In this document: positions 6,005 to 15,023 of the stretch, in pieces | Layout of the letters: each line of letters begins with the position of its first letter | Position numbering within the stretch: position 1 is the first letter of the stretch | Source of the DNA: Rhodospirillales bacterium | GTDB taxonomy: Bacteria > Pseudomonadota > Alphaproteobacteria > Acetobacterales > Acetobacteraceae | DNA length: 17,583 bases | Direction: 5' to 3' | Assembly (NCBI GenBank): GCA_025352915.1 | Contig: JANXSA010000527.1 | Location: 1-17,583, forward strand | Program-made: the position numbers and the translations under genes | The notes under the pieces: model-generated | The model's database searches: none | What the model saw: the letters and a program-made list of their open reading frames with translations, nothing else | What the model was told of the DNA's origin: nothing

Positions 6005-6933
6005 GCAACCACACCCCCGTCATGCTGGCCGAAGTCCTTGCCTCCCTCGCGCCCCGCGACGGCGGCACCTACCTCGACGCCACCTTCGGCGGCGGCGGCT
6101 ACACCGACGCCATTCTGCAAGCGGCCGCCTGCACCGTCTGGGCCATCGACCGCGACCCCGACGCCATCGCCCGCGGCGCCGAACTCGCGGCGAGCTATCC
6201 CGGCCGCCTGCACCTGCTGCACGGCGCCTTCGGCGACATGACGGCGCTGCTGGGCGAACACGGTGTGTCGGCACTTGACGGTATCGTCTTCGACCTCGGC
6301 GTCTCCTCGTTCCAGCTCGACCAGCCCGAGCGCGGCTTCTCCTTCCGCCATGACGGCCCGCTGGACATGCGCATGGCCCGCACCGGCCCGACCGCCGCCG
6401 ACCTGGTCAACCGCCTGCCGGAAGCCGAACTGGCCGACACGCTGTACGAATTCGCCGAGGAACGCGCCTCCCGCCGCATCGCCAAGGCCATCGTCGCCGC
6501 CCGCGCGATCGAACCGATCACCACCACGGGCCGCCTCGCCGAGGTGATCCGCAGCGTCCTGCCGCCCGACCGCTCCGGCCATCACCCGGCCACCCGCAGC
6601 TTCCAGGCCCTGCGCATCCGGGTGAACGACGAACTCGGTCAAATCACCACCGCCCTCGACCAGGCCGCAAGCCTCCTCGCCCCCGGCGGCCGCCTCGTCG
6701 TGGTATCGTTCCACTCGCTCGAAGACCGCCTGGTCAAGCGCTTCATGATCGAAGCCACCGGCCGCACCCCCGGTCCCTCGCGCTACGACCCTGCTGGCCT
6801 GCTCGCCCGCCAAGACACCGATTTTCGCCTGCTCACCAGCCGCGCCGCCAAGCCCGGCGATGCCGAGACCGGCGCCAACCCCCGCGCCCGCAGCGCCAGG
6901 CTGCGCGCCATGCAGCGGATCGGCGGGCCATGA
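6001..6933 (+). CDS. rsmH: 16S rRNA (cytosine-1402-N4)-methyltransferase RsmH
   Basis: A 310-residue SAM-dependent methyltransferase (formerly MraW) that N4-methylates C1402 in the decoding centre of 16S rRNA. It starts [10 protein letters not shown] and carries the SAM-binding motif [14 protein letters not shown] (residues 25-38). FDLGVSS at 97-103 leads into the family signature [24 protein letters not shown] and FHSLEDR (237-243) lie in the C-terminal third. The start is GTG at 6001, overlapping the mraZ TGA as GTGA, and this places HTPVM at its usual position. Its own TGA overlaps the ftsL ATG by four bases, so translation is probably coupled on both sides. Length is typical. Confidence 0.97.
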   Translation: MSNHTPVMLAEVLASLAPRDGGTYLDATFGGGGYTDAILQAAACTVWAIDRDPDAIARGAELAASYPGRLHLLHGAFGDMTALLGEHGVSALDGIVFDLGVSSFQLDQPERGFSFRHDGPLDMRMARTGPTAADLVNRLPEAELADTLYEFAEERASRRIAKAIVAARAIEPITTTGRLAEVIRSVLPPDRSGHHPATRSFQALRIRVNDELGQITTALDQAASLLAPGGRLVVVSFHSLEDRLVKRFMIEATGRTPGPSRYDPAGLLARQDTDFRLLTSRAAKPGDAETGANPRARSARLRAMQRIGGP

Positions 6934-7694
6934 TGCGCCCGATTTCCCTGCTGTGCATGCTGCTGGCGATCGGCTCGGGGCTGTACTTGTACCGGGTGAA
7001 GTACCACGCCCAGCTGCTGGACCGCGAGATCAACCTGACCTTGCGCGGCGCCGACGATGCCCGTGCTCGCGCGGCCCTGGTGCGGGCCGACTACGCGTTG
7101 TTGAACGACCCGATCCGGCTTCAGGAACTGACCGACCAGTACTTGCCGCTCAAGACCACCCAGCCGACCCAATTCACCACCCTGGCCGACCTCGAACGCC
7201 GCCTGCCGCCGATCGGCATCGCCGTGCCCGAGCCACCCCCCGAACCCGACATCCCCGCCGCCATCATCCGCCCCGAGCCGCGGCAGCCCGTCCCCGAACC
7301 CCGTGTCGCCGACGCCCTGCCGCGCCCGCCTGTCGCGCCGGCACCGCGCCCAGCCCCTGTCGCTGCACCCACGCCAGCTCCGGCACCGCCGCAGGTCGCC
7401 CCGCCGCAATTCGCCACGGCACCGTCACCTGCGCCGCGCTCACCCACGTCCCTCGCCCCCCCGCCTGTCTCCCTGGTCGTCCAGGCAACCACCATTCCGC
7501 CCGCAACCCAGCTGGTGGCTCGAAGCACGCCCCTGCCGGCCGTCATTACGCCACCGCCTGGCGCCCCGCGCGCCGCCACGCCTTCGGCCGCACCCGCCGA
7601 TAGCGCCCCGCCGCCCGTGCGCTCCGCCCTCGGCATGGCGCGGCGCGGCGCCACGCAGCCCGCCATGCCGCCCGGCGGCGGAGGCACCAATTGA
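6930..7694 (+). CDS. ftsL: Cell division protein FtsL with a long proline-rich tail
   Basis: Identification rests on position between rsmH and ftsI and on topology, because FtsL sequences diverge widely. It has a very short cytoplasmic end, one membrane helix (about residues 4-22, [17 protein letters not shown]), then a helical, coiled-coil-like periplasmic stretch to about residue 90. FtsL forms the FtsQLB scaffold that activates FtsWI at the septum. The protein is 254 residues, about twice the usual 100-120. From about residue 97 it is almost entirely Pro/Ala/Val-rich repeats such as [18 protein letters not shown] and [11 protein letters not shown] 6930 overlaps the rsmH stop; a second ATG follows at once (6933). 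The stop overlaps the ftsI TTG start. It could also be called a generic division-operon membrane protein, but FtsL is most likely. Confidence 0.82.
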   Translation: MMRPISLLCMLLAIGSGLYLYRVKYHAQLLDREINLTLRGADDARARAALVRADYALLNDPIRLQELTDQYLPLKTTQPTQFTTLADLERRLPPIGIAVPEPPPEPDIPAAIIRPEPRQPVPEPRVADALPRPPVAPAPRPAPVAAPTPAPAPPQVAPPQFATAPSPAPRSPTSLAPPPVSLVVQATTIPPATQLVARSTPLPAVITPPPGAPRAATPSAAPADSAPPPVRSALGMARRGATQPAMPPGGGGTN

Positions 7695-9760
7695 CCCGAC
7701 AGCAGGACCAGGCCGCGCCCTCGCCCTCCAGCGTCGCGCATCGCTTCGGCGCGGCGTCGGGCGATGCCGTGCCGCGCACCGAGTACGTCCGCGTCACCGC
7801 CCCCGACCTCGACCGCCGGGCGGCGATGGAGCGCACCCGCGGCCGCCTGGTCCTGGTGGCCATCGGCTTCGGCGTGCTGTTCGCTGCTGTGATCGGCAAG
7901 CTTGTCGATGCCACCGTCATCAATCCGGTCAAGCCGCGCATCGAGGCACAGCTGCGCAAGCCGGAGCCGGCGGTCACCGCCGCGCTGCCCACGCCGGGCG
8001 CCGGCGGGCTGCAACCGACCCCGGCCACCGCCGCGATCGCGCCGCCCTCGTCCAACTTCACCTCGGGCAATGATTTCGGCCCGCGGGTGAAACGCGCGGC
8101 GATCACCGACCGCAACGGCGAGGCGCTGGCGATCTCGCTGCCCTATGCCGATCTGCATGCCAATCCGCAGATCCTGTATGACATCGACGACGTGGTGACC
8201 AAGCTGCGCGGCGTGTTGCCGCGGCTGGACCCGGTGCAGCTCAAGAAGCAACTCACCGCCCAGGACAAGCAGTTCGTCTATATCGCCCGGCGCATCACCA
8301 CGCGGGAACAGCTTCAGGTCAACGCGCTGGGCATTCCCGGATTGGATTTCGAGTTCACCGAGAGCCGCCGCTATCCCCTCGGCATGGTGGCCGCCCAGGT
8401 GCTGGGCGGCGTGGACATCGACGGGAATGGTCAAGCTGGAGTCGAGAAATTCTTCGACGAGCGGCTGCGCACCGACCGGGCACCGTTGCGCCTGTCGATC
8501 GATGTCCGGGTTCAGGCGGTGGTGCGCGACGAGTTGTCCAAGTCGATGGCCGCGTTCAACGCCATCGGCGGCTGCGGCATTGTGATGGATGTGCGCACCG
8601 GCGAGATCCTCGCCATGGTCAGCCTGCCGGATTACGACGCCAACCAGTACCGCCGCGCCACCGACGAGCAGCGGTTCAACCGGGCGATCTCCGGTCGCTA
8701 CGAGCCGGGCAGCACCTTCAAGCTGCAAACCGCGGCGATGGCGCTGGATAGCGGGGCGGCGCAGCTCTGGACCATCCTGGACGCCTCGGCACCGATCCAT
8801 GTCGGCCGCTTCACCATCAATGATTTCGAGGGCAAGAAGCGGGCGCTGTATTTTCCGGAGTTCCTTGCCTATTCCTCGAACATTGCCGCAGCGAAAGTGG
8901 CGCAGCTGGTCGGCGCCGAGCGTCAGCGGGCGTGGCACCAGCGCATGGGGATGATGGCGCCGGTGCCGATCGAACTGCCGGAGACTTTCAGGCCGCTGAC
9001 GCCGCCGCCGGCCAATTGGAAAGAGATCGCCACAATGACCATCGGCTTCGGCCATGGCATCTCGGTGACGCCGCTGCATGTGGTTCGCGCGACGGCGGCG
9101 ATTGCTCATAGCGGGCTGTTGATGCGCCCGACCATCATGGCGCGCGAGGCTGACGCCGCGCCGCCGGCGGGCGAGCGGGTGATGAGCCAGCAGACCTCGG
9201 ACACCATGCGCAAGCTGATGCGCCTGGTGGTGTCAGACGGCTTCGGCAAGACGGCGGAGGTGCCGGGTTATTTCATTGGCGGCAAGACCGGCACGGCGGA
9301 GAAAGCCGGCAAGGGCGGCTACAAGAAAAAAGCTAACGTGCAAGCTTTCACCAGCGTGTTTCCGATGAACGCGCCGCGTTATGCGGTGTACTTCATGCTC
9401 GACGAGGCCAAGGCGAACGCCAGCACCTTCGGCTATGCCACCGCTGGATGGGTGGCAGCACCGGGCGCCGGGCGGGTGGTGGCGCGGATCGGCCCGATGC
9501 TCGGACTGTTGCCGGAAACCACCACGGCGGCGGCAACGGCCGCGAGCCTGGCGATGCCGCTGCAACCCGGACGCCCGGCGGGTGCGGCACCGGCGCAGTC
9601 GCGGCCGGTCACGCCTGTGCCCGGCCGCCCGCAGGCGGGGGCGCCAGCGACCAGCCCGCAGCCCGCCACCACCCCGCGCATCGCCCCGCCGCCGGTGCGC
9701 GACCCGCGCCAGGAAGCCGTGGCCACGCCTCCCGGGGGCATCGTCGTTGCGGTTCGCTAG
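7691..9760 (+). CDS. ftsI: Peptidoglycan D,D-transpeptidase FtsI (PBP3)
   Basis: The 689-residue class B penicillin-binding protein cross-links septal peptidoglycan in the periplasm. One membrane helix lies near residues 54-76 (LVLVAIGFGVLFAAVIGKLV). The dimerisation/pedestal domain follows. The transpeptidase motifs are GSTFK with catalytic S341 and K344, SSN at 395-397, and KTG at 532-534 in GGKTGTAEK. The start is TTG at 7691, supported by GGAGG at 7680-7684 six bases upstream and by overlap with the ftsL stop. The protein is longer than E. coli PBP3 (588 residues). An Ala/Pro linker of about 30 residues precedes the pedestal, and the last 90 or so residues are Pro/Ala/Thr-rich (PAGAAPAQSRPVTPVPGRP). 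This is similar in style to the FtsL tail. Confidence 0.95.
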   Translation: MTRQQDQAAPSPSSVAHRFGAASGDAVPRTEYVRVTAPDLDRRAAMERTRGRLVLVAIGFGVLFAAVIGKLVDATVINPVKPRIEAQLRKPEPAVTAALPTPGAGGLQPTPATAAIAPPSSNFTSGNDFGPRVKRAAITDRNGEALAISLPYADLHANPQILYDIDDVVTKLRGVLPRLDPVQLKKQLTAQDKQFVYIARRITTREQLQVNALGIPGLDFEFTESRRYPLGMVAAQVLGGVDIDGNGQAGVEKFFDERLRTDRAPLRLSIDVRVQAVVRDELSKSMAAFNAIGGCGIVMDVRTGEILAMVSLPDYDANQYRRATDEQRFNRAISGRYEPGSTFKLQTAAMALDSGAAQLWTILDASAPIHVGRFTINDFEGKKRALYFPEFLAYSSNIAAAKVAQLVGAERQRAWHQRMGMMAPVPIELPETFRPLTPPPANWKEIATMTIGFGHGISVTPLHVVRATAAIAHSGLLMRPTIMAREADAAPPAGERVMSQQTSDTMRKLMRLVVSDGFGKTAEVPGYFIGGKTGTAEKAGKGGYKKKANVQAFTSVFPMNAPRYAVYFMLDEAKANASTFGYATAGWVAAPGAGRVVARIGPMLGLLPETTTAAATAASLAMPLQPGRPAGAAPAQSRPVTPVPGRPQAGAPATSPQPATTPRIAPPPVRDPRQEAVATPPGGIVVAVR

Positions 9761-9773
9761 CATCCTCACCCGC

Positions 9774-11231
9774 ATGCCGGACCTGGTGACGCTTGGCGCA
9801 CGCCAGCGCGAAGCGTGGCACGCGGCGGCGGCGCTGGAGATCATCGGCATCACCGCCGACAGCCGGCAGGTGCGCCACGGCATGATCTTCGCCGCCCTGC
9901 CCGGCGCAGTGCAGGACGGGCGGAAGTTCATTCCCGAGGCGGTGGCGCGCGGCGCCAGCGCGGTGTTGGCACCGCCTGGGACGCCGGTGCCGGCGGGGTG
10001 CGCGCTGTTGGAGGATCCCGCCCCGCGCCATCGGCTGGCCATCATCGCCGCCCTGTTGGCCGGGCCGGCGCCGGCCGTATTGGTGGCGGTGACCGGGACC
10101 AACGGCAAGACCAGCACGACGGATTTCCTGCGCCAGCTCTGGGCGCTGGCCGGGTTCCGCGCGGCCAGCCTGGGCACGCTCGGGGTGGTGACCGAGGCTG
10201 GGATTTCCGGGCCGGGGCTGACCACGCCGGATGCGGTGCAGTTGTCGCAGGCGTTGGCCGCGCTGGCGCGGGGTGGGGTCGGGCGGGCGGCGCTGGAGGC
10301 GTCGTCGCACGGGCTGCATCAGAGCCGGCTGGACGGGCTGCATTTGGCCGCGGCGGCGTTCACCAATTTGACCCGCGACCATCTCGATTATCACCGCTCG
10401 ATGGATGCCTATCGCGACGCCAAGCTGCGGCTGTTCCAGGAGCTTCTGCCGCCCCGCGCGCCGGCAATTGCCAGCACCACGCTGGAGGAGACGAGTCTGC
10501 GTGCCCTGCGCCGGATCGCCCAGCGGCGGCGGCTGGACCTGCGCATGGTCGGTCAGGATGGCGACGCGATCCGGCTGCTGCGGGCCGTGCCGCGGCCGGG
10601 TGGGCAGGTGCTGGAGATTGAGGCGGCGGGGGTTCGGCGGGAGATTCCAATCGCCCTGCCGGGGCGGTTCCAGGCCGATAATGCGCTGGTTGCCGCCGCG
10701 TTGGCCGAGGTCACCGGGGTGGCGGATGCGATCGACCGGCTACCGGGGCTGGTGGGCGTGCGCGGGCGGATGGAGTTGGCCGCCACCCTGGGCAACGGGG
10801 CGGCGGTCTATGTCGACTACGCCCATACGCCCGACGCCTTGGAACGCCTGCTGGCGGCATTGCGCCCGCATACCGAGGGCCGGCTGCATGTCGTTTTTGG
10901 TGCCGGGGGCGATCGCGATCCGGGCAAGCGGCCGCTGATGGGCGCGGCGGTGGCGGCGTTCGCCGATGTCGCCATCGTCACCGACGACAATCCGCGCAGC
11001 GAGGACCAGGCTGTCATTCGCGCCGCCGTGCTTGCCGGGATGGCGGCGATGCCGGCGGCCCGGGCGCGCGGAAACCGTGCCGATGCGATTGCCGAGGCGC
11101 TGGCCGCGTTGCAGCCGGGGGATGTGCTGGCCGTCGCCGGCAAGGGTCATGAGCAGGGGCAAACGATCGGCACCGAGACGTTTCCGTTCGACGACGTGGC
11201 GGTTGTGCGCCAGTTGATCGGCGTCACATGA
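9774..11231 (+). CDS. murE: UDP-MurNAc-L-Ala-D-Glu:meso-diaminopimelate ligase MurE
   Basis: A 485-residue cytosolic Mur ligase that adds the third amino acid of the stem peptide. ITADSR near the N terminus binds the UDP part. The ATP loop is TGTNGKTS (residues 107-114). TTPDAVQL and EASSHGLHQSRLDG follow, then FTNLTRDHLDYH. YAHTPDALERLL opens the C-terminal domain. DNPR at 405-408 is the motif that recognises meso-diaminopimelate, so the wall is probably of the DAP type. The ATG at 9774 has no clear ribosome-binding site. An in-frame TTG at 9747, overlapping ftsI, would add LRFASILTR and is a real alternative. The stop overlaps the murF ATG (ATGA). Codons end in G more often than in the genes to the left. 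Confidence 0.95.
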   Translation: MPDLVTLGARQREAWHAAAALEIIGITADSRQVRHGMIFAALPGAVQDGRKFIPEAVARGASAVLAPPGTPVPAGCALLEDPAPRHRLAIIAALLAGPAPAVLVAVTGTNGKTSTTDFLRQLWALAGFRAASLGTLGVVTEAGISGPGLTTPDAVQLSQALAALARGGVGRAALEASSHGLHQSRLDGLHLAAAAFTNLTRDHLDYHRSMDAYRDAKLRLFQELLPPRAPAIASTTLEETSLRALRRIAQRRRLDLRMVGQDGDAIRLLRAVPRPGGQVLEIEAAGVRREIPIALPGRFQADNALVAAALAEVTGVADAIDRLPGLVGVRGRMELAATLGNGAAVYVDYAHTPDALERLLAALRPHTEGRLHVVFGAGGDRDPGKRPLMGAAVAAFADVAIVTDDNPRSEDQAVIRAAVLAGMAAMPAARARGNRADAIAEALAALQPGDVLAVAGKGHEQGQTIGTETFPFDDVAVVRQLIGVT

Positions 11232-12619
11232 GCGCGTTGTGGACGCCCGCCGATCTGCGCGCCGCCACTGGCGGGCTGTTGCGCACGCCGTTCAGCGCCA
11301 GCGGGGTGTCGATCGATACGCGCACGCTGAAGCCTGGCGATTTGTTCGTAGCACTGGTTGGCGAGAGCGACGGGCACCGCTGGGTGCGCGCGGCGCTGGA
11401 CCGTGGCGCGGCGGGGGCGCTGGTTCATGCGCTGCCGGAGGATGTCGCGGATGATGCGCCGCTGCTGGCGGTGGCGGACACGATGGCGGGGCTGCGCGGG
11501 CTGGCCGCCTATGCCCGCGCGCGGTTCGGGGGAAAATTGCTGGCAGTGACCGGCAGTGTCGGCAAGACCACGATCAAGGAGATGCTGCGCGCGATCCTGG
11601 CGGCGCATGGCAGCACCTGGGCGGCTGAGGCGTCGCACAACAACCATTGGGGATTGCCGTTGACGCTGGCGCGCATTCCGCGGCCGGCGATCTATTGCGT
11701 GGCCGAGATCGGCATGAACCATGCCGGCGAGATACTTCCGCTCTCCCGGCTGGCGCGGCCGGATGTCGCGCTGATTACCAATGTCGAGGCGGTGCATATC
11801 GGGCATCTCGGTAGCGTCGAGGCGATTGCCGATGAGAAGCTGGCGATTCAAGAAGGGTTGGCGGGCGGCACGCTGGTGCTGCCGCGGGACAGCGCGATGT
11901 TCGCGCGGCTGCGGGCCGGCGCGCGGCATCCGGTGCGCAGTTTCGGGCGGCATGCCGAGGCCGATGACCGGCTGTTGGACGTTCGCGCCGATGCCAGCGG
12001 CACCGAATTGGACGCCGAGATTGCCGGCCAGCGCATCACCACCCGCCTGGCCGCCGCCGGTGGCCACATGGCGATCAATGCGGTGGCGGCGTTGTCCGCC
12101 GCCGCCGTGCTGGGGGCCGATCCCGTGCGCGGGGCGGCGGCGTTGATGGGCTTCATGCCGGTGGCCGGGCGCGGGGCGCAGCGGGCGATTGCGGCGGCGG
12201 GGGGGGCAGCACTTTTGCTCGACGAGAGCTACAACGCCTCGGGGGTGGCGGTGCGCGCGGCGTTTGCGGTGCTGGCGATGCAGTCCGCGGTGCGGCGCGT
12301 GGCGGTGTTGGGCGACATGCGCGAGTTGGGCGAGATCGGACCGGGCGAGCACGCGGCGCTGGCGGGGGCGGCCGCCGAGGCGGCCGACATCATCTTCACC
12401 TGTGGACCGCTGATGGCGCATCTGCATGCGGCGCTGCCGGTCGGGAAGCGCGGGGGGCACGCTGTCGATTCCAAGGCCCTGGCGCCGATCGTCGCCGATG
12501 CCTTGCGGCCGGGCGATGCCGTGCTGGTCAAGGGCAGCCTGGGCAGTCAGATGCAGTTCATCATCCAGGCGATCGACCGCCCGTTCTGCGGCCCAGTAGG
12601 TAGCGGGGGAGCCGCCTGA
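11228..12619 (+). CDS. murF: UDP-MurNAc-tripeptide:D-Ala-D-Ala ligase MurF
   Basis: A 463-residue Mur ligase that joins D-alanyl-D-alanine to the UDP-MurNAc tripeptide. [16 protein letters not shown] is the N-terminal UDP-binding signature. The ATP loop is TGSVGKTT (residues 108-115) and [11 protein letters not shown] follows. [10 protein letters not shown] and [13 protein letters not shown] are the expected central motifs. The C-terminal motif reads [14 protein letters not shown] (from D332), where most relatives have DESYNANPxSM, a small local divergence. GDMRELGE is normal. A run of eight G at 12199-12206 lies within the frame, which stays open. It overlaps murE by four bases and its stop shares one base with the mraY ATG (TGATG). 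Confidence 0.96.
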   Translation: MSALWTPADLRAATGGLLRTPFSASGVSIDTRTLKPGDLFVALVGESDGHRWVRAALDRGAAGALVHALPEDVADDAPLLAVADTMAGLRGLAAYARARFGGKLLAVTGSVGKTTIKEMLRAILAAHGSTWAAEASHNNHWGLPLTLARIPRPAIYCVAEIGMNHAGEILPLSRLARPDVALITNVEAVHIGHLGSVEAIADEKLAIQEGLAGGTLVLPRDSAMFARLRAGARHPVRSFGRHAEADDRLLDVRADASGTELDAEIAGQRITTRLAAAGGHMAINAVAALSAAAVLGADPVRGAAALMGFMPVAGRGAQRAIAAAGGAALLLDESYNASGVAVRAAFAVLAMQSAVRRVAVLGDMRELGEIGPGEHAALAGAAAEAADIIFTCGPLMAHLHAALPVGKRGGHAVDSKALAPIVADALRPGDAVLVKGSLGSQMQFIIQAIDRPFCGPVGSGGAA

Positions 12620-13707
12620 TGTTCTTCAACCTGATCGCCCCGCTGGCCGACCAGATCATCGCGGCGAACCTGTTTCGCTACCTGACCTTCCGCGCCGGCG
12701 CTGCCTGCATCACTGCATTTATCCTGTCGCTGCTGTTCGGGCCGATGATGATTCGCCATCTGCGCGCCATCCAGGGCGAGGGCCAGCCGATTCGTCCCGA
12801 TGGGCCGGAGCGGCATCTGATCGAGAAGAAGGGCACGCCGACGATGGGCGGCGTGCTGATCCTGTCGGCGTTGACCATCTCGACGCTGTTATGGGCCGAT
12901 CTGCGCAACGGCTTTGTCTGGGTGGTGCTGGCGCTGACGCTGTCCTATGGCGGGATCGGCTTCATCGACGACTACATCAAGCTGTCGAAGGCGAACTACA
13001 AGGGCCTGTCCAGCCGCAGCAAGCTGATCCTGCAATCGGTGTTCGGCCTGGCCGCCGCGGTGGCGCTGATGCATCTGACGCGCGAGCCGCTGTCCACTGG
13101 GCTGACGGTGCCGGTGTTCAAGGACGTGTTGATCCCGCTTGGGGTGGCCTTCCCACTGGTCGCGGCCTTGGTGATGGTGGGGTTTTCCAATGCGGTGAAC
13201 CTGACCGACGGGCTGGACGGGCTGGCGATCGTGCCGACGATCATTGCCGCCGGGGTTTTTGCGCTGATCGCGTATCTCGTGGGCAATCGGGTGTTTGCCG
13301 ATTACCTGCAACTGAACTTCGTGCCTGGGGTTGGCGAGTTGGCGATCTTCTGCTCGGCGTTGATCGGCGCGGGGCTTGGATTCCTGTGGTTCAACGCGCC
13401 GCCGGCGGCGGTGTTCATGGGCGATACCGGCAGCCTGGCGCTGGGCGGCGCCTTGGGCGCGGTGGCGGTGGCGGTGAAGCATGAGATCGTGCTGGCGATC
13501 GTCGGCGGGTTGTTCGTGGTCGAGACGGTGTCCGTCATTATCCAGGTCGCCTGGTACAAGCGCACCAAGCGACGGGTGTTCCTGATGGCGCCGTTGCATC
13601 ATCATTTCGAGAAGAAGGGCTGGTCGGAGCCGACGATCGTCATTCGGTTCTGGATCATCGCGATGATCCTGGCGCTGATCGGGTTGGGGACTTTGAAAAT
13701 CCGATGA
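12619..13707 (+). CDS. mraY: Phospho-MurNAc-pentapeptide transferase MraY
   Basis: A 362-residue multi-pass inner-membrane enzyme (about ten helices) that transfers phospho-MurNAc-pentapeptide to undecaprenyl phosphate, making lipid I. The family signatures are all present. They are [11 protein letters not shown] after the second helix, FIDDYIKL with the aspartates D117 and D118, [10 protein letters not shown] (D197, D200), [11 protein letters not shown] with D269, and the histidine cluster [12 protein letters not shown] at 327-329. The start at ATG 12619 directly follows murF. Length and motif order are standard. The stop overlaps the murD ATG by four bases. Confidence 0.98.
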   Translation: MFFNLIAPLADQIIAANLFRYLTFRAGAACITAFILSLLFGPMMIRHLRAIQGEGQPIRPDGPERHLIEKKGTPTMGGVLILSALTISTLLWADLRNGFVWVVLALTLSYGGIGFIDDYIKLSKANYKGLSSRSKLILQSVFGLAAAVALMHLTREPLSTGLTVPVFKDVLIPLGVAFPLVAALVMVGFSNAVNLTDGLDGLAIVPTIIAAGVFALIAYLVGNRVFADYLQLNFVPGVGELAIFCSALIGAGLGFLWFNAPPAAVFMGDTGSLALGGALGAVAVAVKHEIVLAIVGGLFVVETVSVIIQVAWYKRTKRRVFLMAPLHHHFEKKGWSEPTIVIRFWIIAMILALIGLGTLKIR

Positions 13708-15023
13708 ACTGGTCATCCACTCTCTTTGCCGGCAAGCGTTTTGCCGTGGTCGGGCTGGGCCGCAACGGCCTGCCGGCGGCGCGTGCGCTGGTGGCGATGG
13801 GGGCGGGCGTCACGGTGTGGGACGACACCCCGGCGGCGCGGGACGCGGCAAGCGGGTTGGTCGTGGCCGAGCCCGTGATGATAGGGCTCGATGCCCTGGT
13901 GCTGTCGCCGGGCATTCCGCATTACGGCCCGGATGCGCACCCGGCCGCCTTGGCCGCGATCGCCGCCGGGGTGCCGATCTGGTCCGATGCCGAGTTGCTG
14001 TTTCAGGCGGTGCGCGCGAGTTCGTCGAAGGCGCGTTTCGCCGGCATCACCGGGACCAACGGCAAGTCGACCACGACGGCGCTGCTGGCGCATATCCTGG
14101 ACATCGCGGGCATTCCGGTGGCGGCCGGGGGCAATCTTGGCACGGCCGCGCTGGCGTTGCCGCTGCTGCCGGACACCGGTGTCTATGTTCTGGAAATGTC
14201 GAGCTACATGCTGGAGCGCCTGGCCACCTTGCGGTTCGGCGCGGCGGCGATGCTCAATCTCAGCCCGGACCATCTGGACCGCCACGGCGACATGGCGGGC
14301 TACATCGCGGCCAAGCGGCATGTGTTCGACCGGCAACGGACGGGCGACCTCGCCGTGGTTGGCGCCGATGACGCGGCCTCGCGCGCGATGGTCGAGAGTT
14401 TGCGCGGCGCGCCCGCCAAGATCGTCACGGTCAGTGAACATGCGGGGATTGCCGCGTTGGCCGGGGCCGCCGCGCTGCCCGGCGCGCATAACGCCCAGAA
14501 CGCCGCTGCCGCGACGGCGATGGCGCTGCATCTCGGGGCCCCGCGCGCCGCGGTGGCCGAGGGCATCCGCAGCTACCCGGGCCTGCCGCATCGCCAGGAG
14601 CTGGTGGCACGGCGCGGCAGAATCCGTTTCGTCAACGACAGCAAGGCGACCAATGCCGACAGCACCGCGCGCGCGCTGATCTGCTACGATCGCATCCTGT
14701 GGATCGCCGGCGGCATGGCCAAGGAGGGCGGGATCACGCCGCTGGTGGAATTCTTCCCGCGCGTGGTCGAAACCCTGTTGATCGGCCGCGATGCCCCGGT
14801 GCTGGCGGCGACCTTGGCAGCATATGGGCAGCCGCATCGCAATCTCGGCACGCTGGAGGCCGCCGTTGCCGAAGCATGGCGGCTGGCCAAGCGCGATGGC
14901 GGCGAGATCGTCGTGCTGCTCTCGCCAGCCTGCGCCAGCTGGGACCAGTTTTCCGGTTTTGACCAGCGGGGTGATCGGTTCCGCACGCTCGCGCAGGCCT
15001 GCGTGATGGAGGTCGGCGAATGA
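13704..15023 (+). CDS. murD: UDP-MurNAc-L-alanine:D-glutamate ligase MurD
   Basis: A 439-residue cytosolic ligase adding D-glutamate. The N-terminal Rossmann-like domain opens [17 protein letters not shown] and continues to LSPGIP. The ATP loop is GTNGKSTTT (K121). GNLGTAAL and [10 protein letters not shown] follow; many relatives have ELSSFQLE here. [11 protein letters not shown] and [13 protein letters not shown] mark the substrate and metal sites. The C terminus has [22 protein letters not shown], the usual ending motif. It overlaps mraY (ATGA) at the start and ftsW (ATGA) at the end, so it is translated as part of the same operon. Confidence 0.97.
   Translation: MNWSSTLFAGKRFAVVGLGRNGLPAARALVAMGAGVTVWDDTPAARDAASGLVVAEPVMIGLDALVLSPGIPHYGPDAHPAALAAIAAGVPIWSDAELLFQAVRASSSKARFAGITGTNGKSTTTALLAHILDIAGIPVAAGGNLGTAALALPLLPDTGVYVLEMSSYMLERLATLRFGAAAMLNLSPDHLDRHGDMAGYIAAKRHVFDRQRTGDLAVVGADDAASRAMVESLRGAPAKIVTVSEHAGIAALAGAAALPGAHNAQNAAAATAMALHLGAPRAAVAEGIRSYPGLPHRQELVARRGRIRFVNDSKATNADSTARALICYDRILWIAGGMAKEGGITPLVEFFPRVVETLLIGRDAPVLAATLAAYGQPHRNLGTLEAAVAEAWRLAKRDGGEIVVLLSPACASWDQFSGFDQRGDRFRTLAQACVMEVGE

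Noticed and set aside
7121..9109. Minus-strand 662-codon frame
   Set aside because: Antisense to ftsL and ftsI, whose motifs and operon position are certain; the sequence is low-complexity with no family signature.
13713..14837. Minus-strand 374-codon frame
   Set aside because: Shadow of murD.
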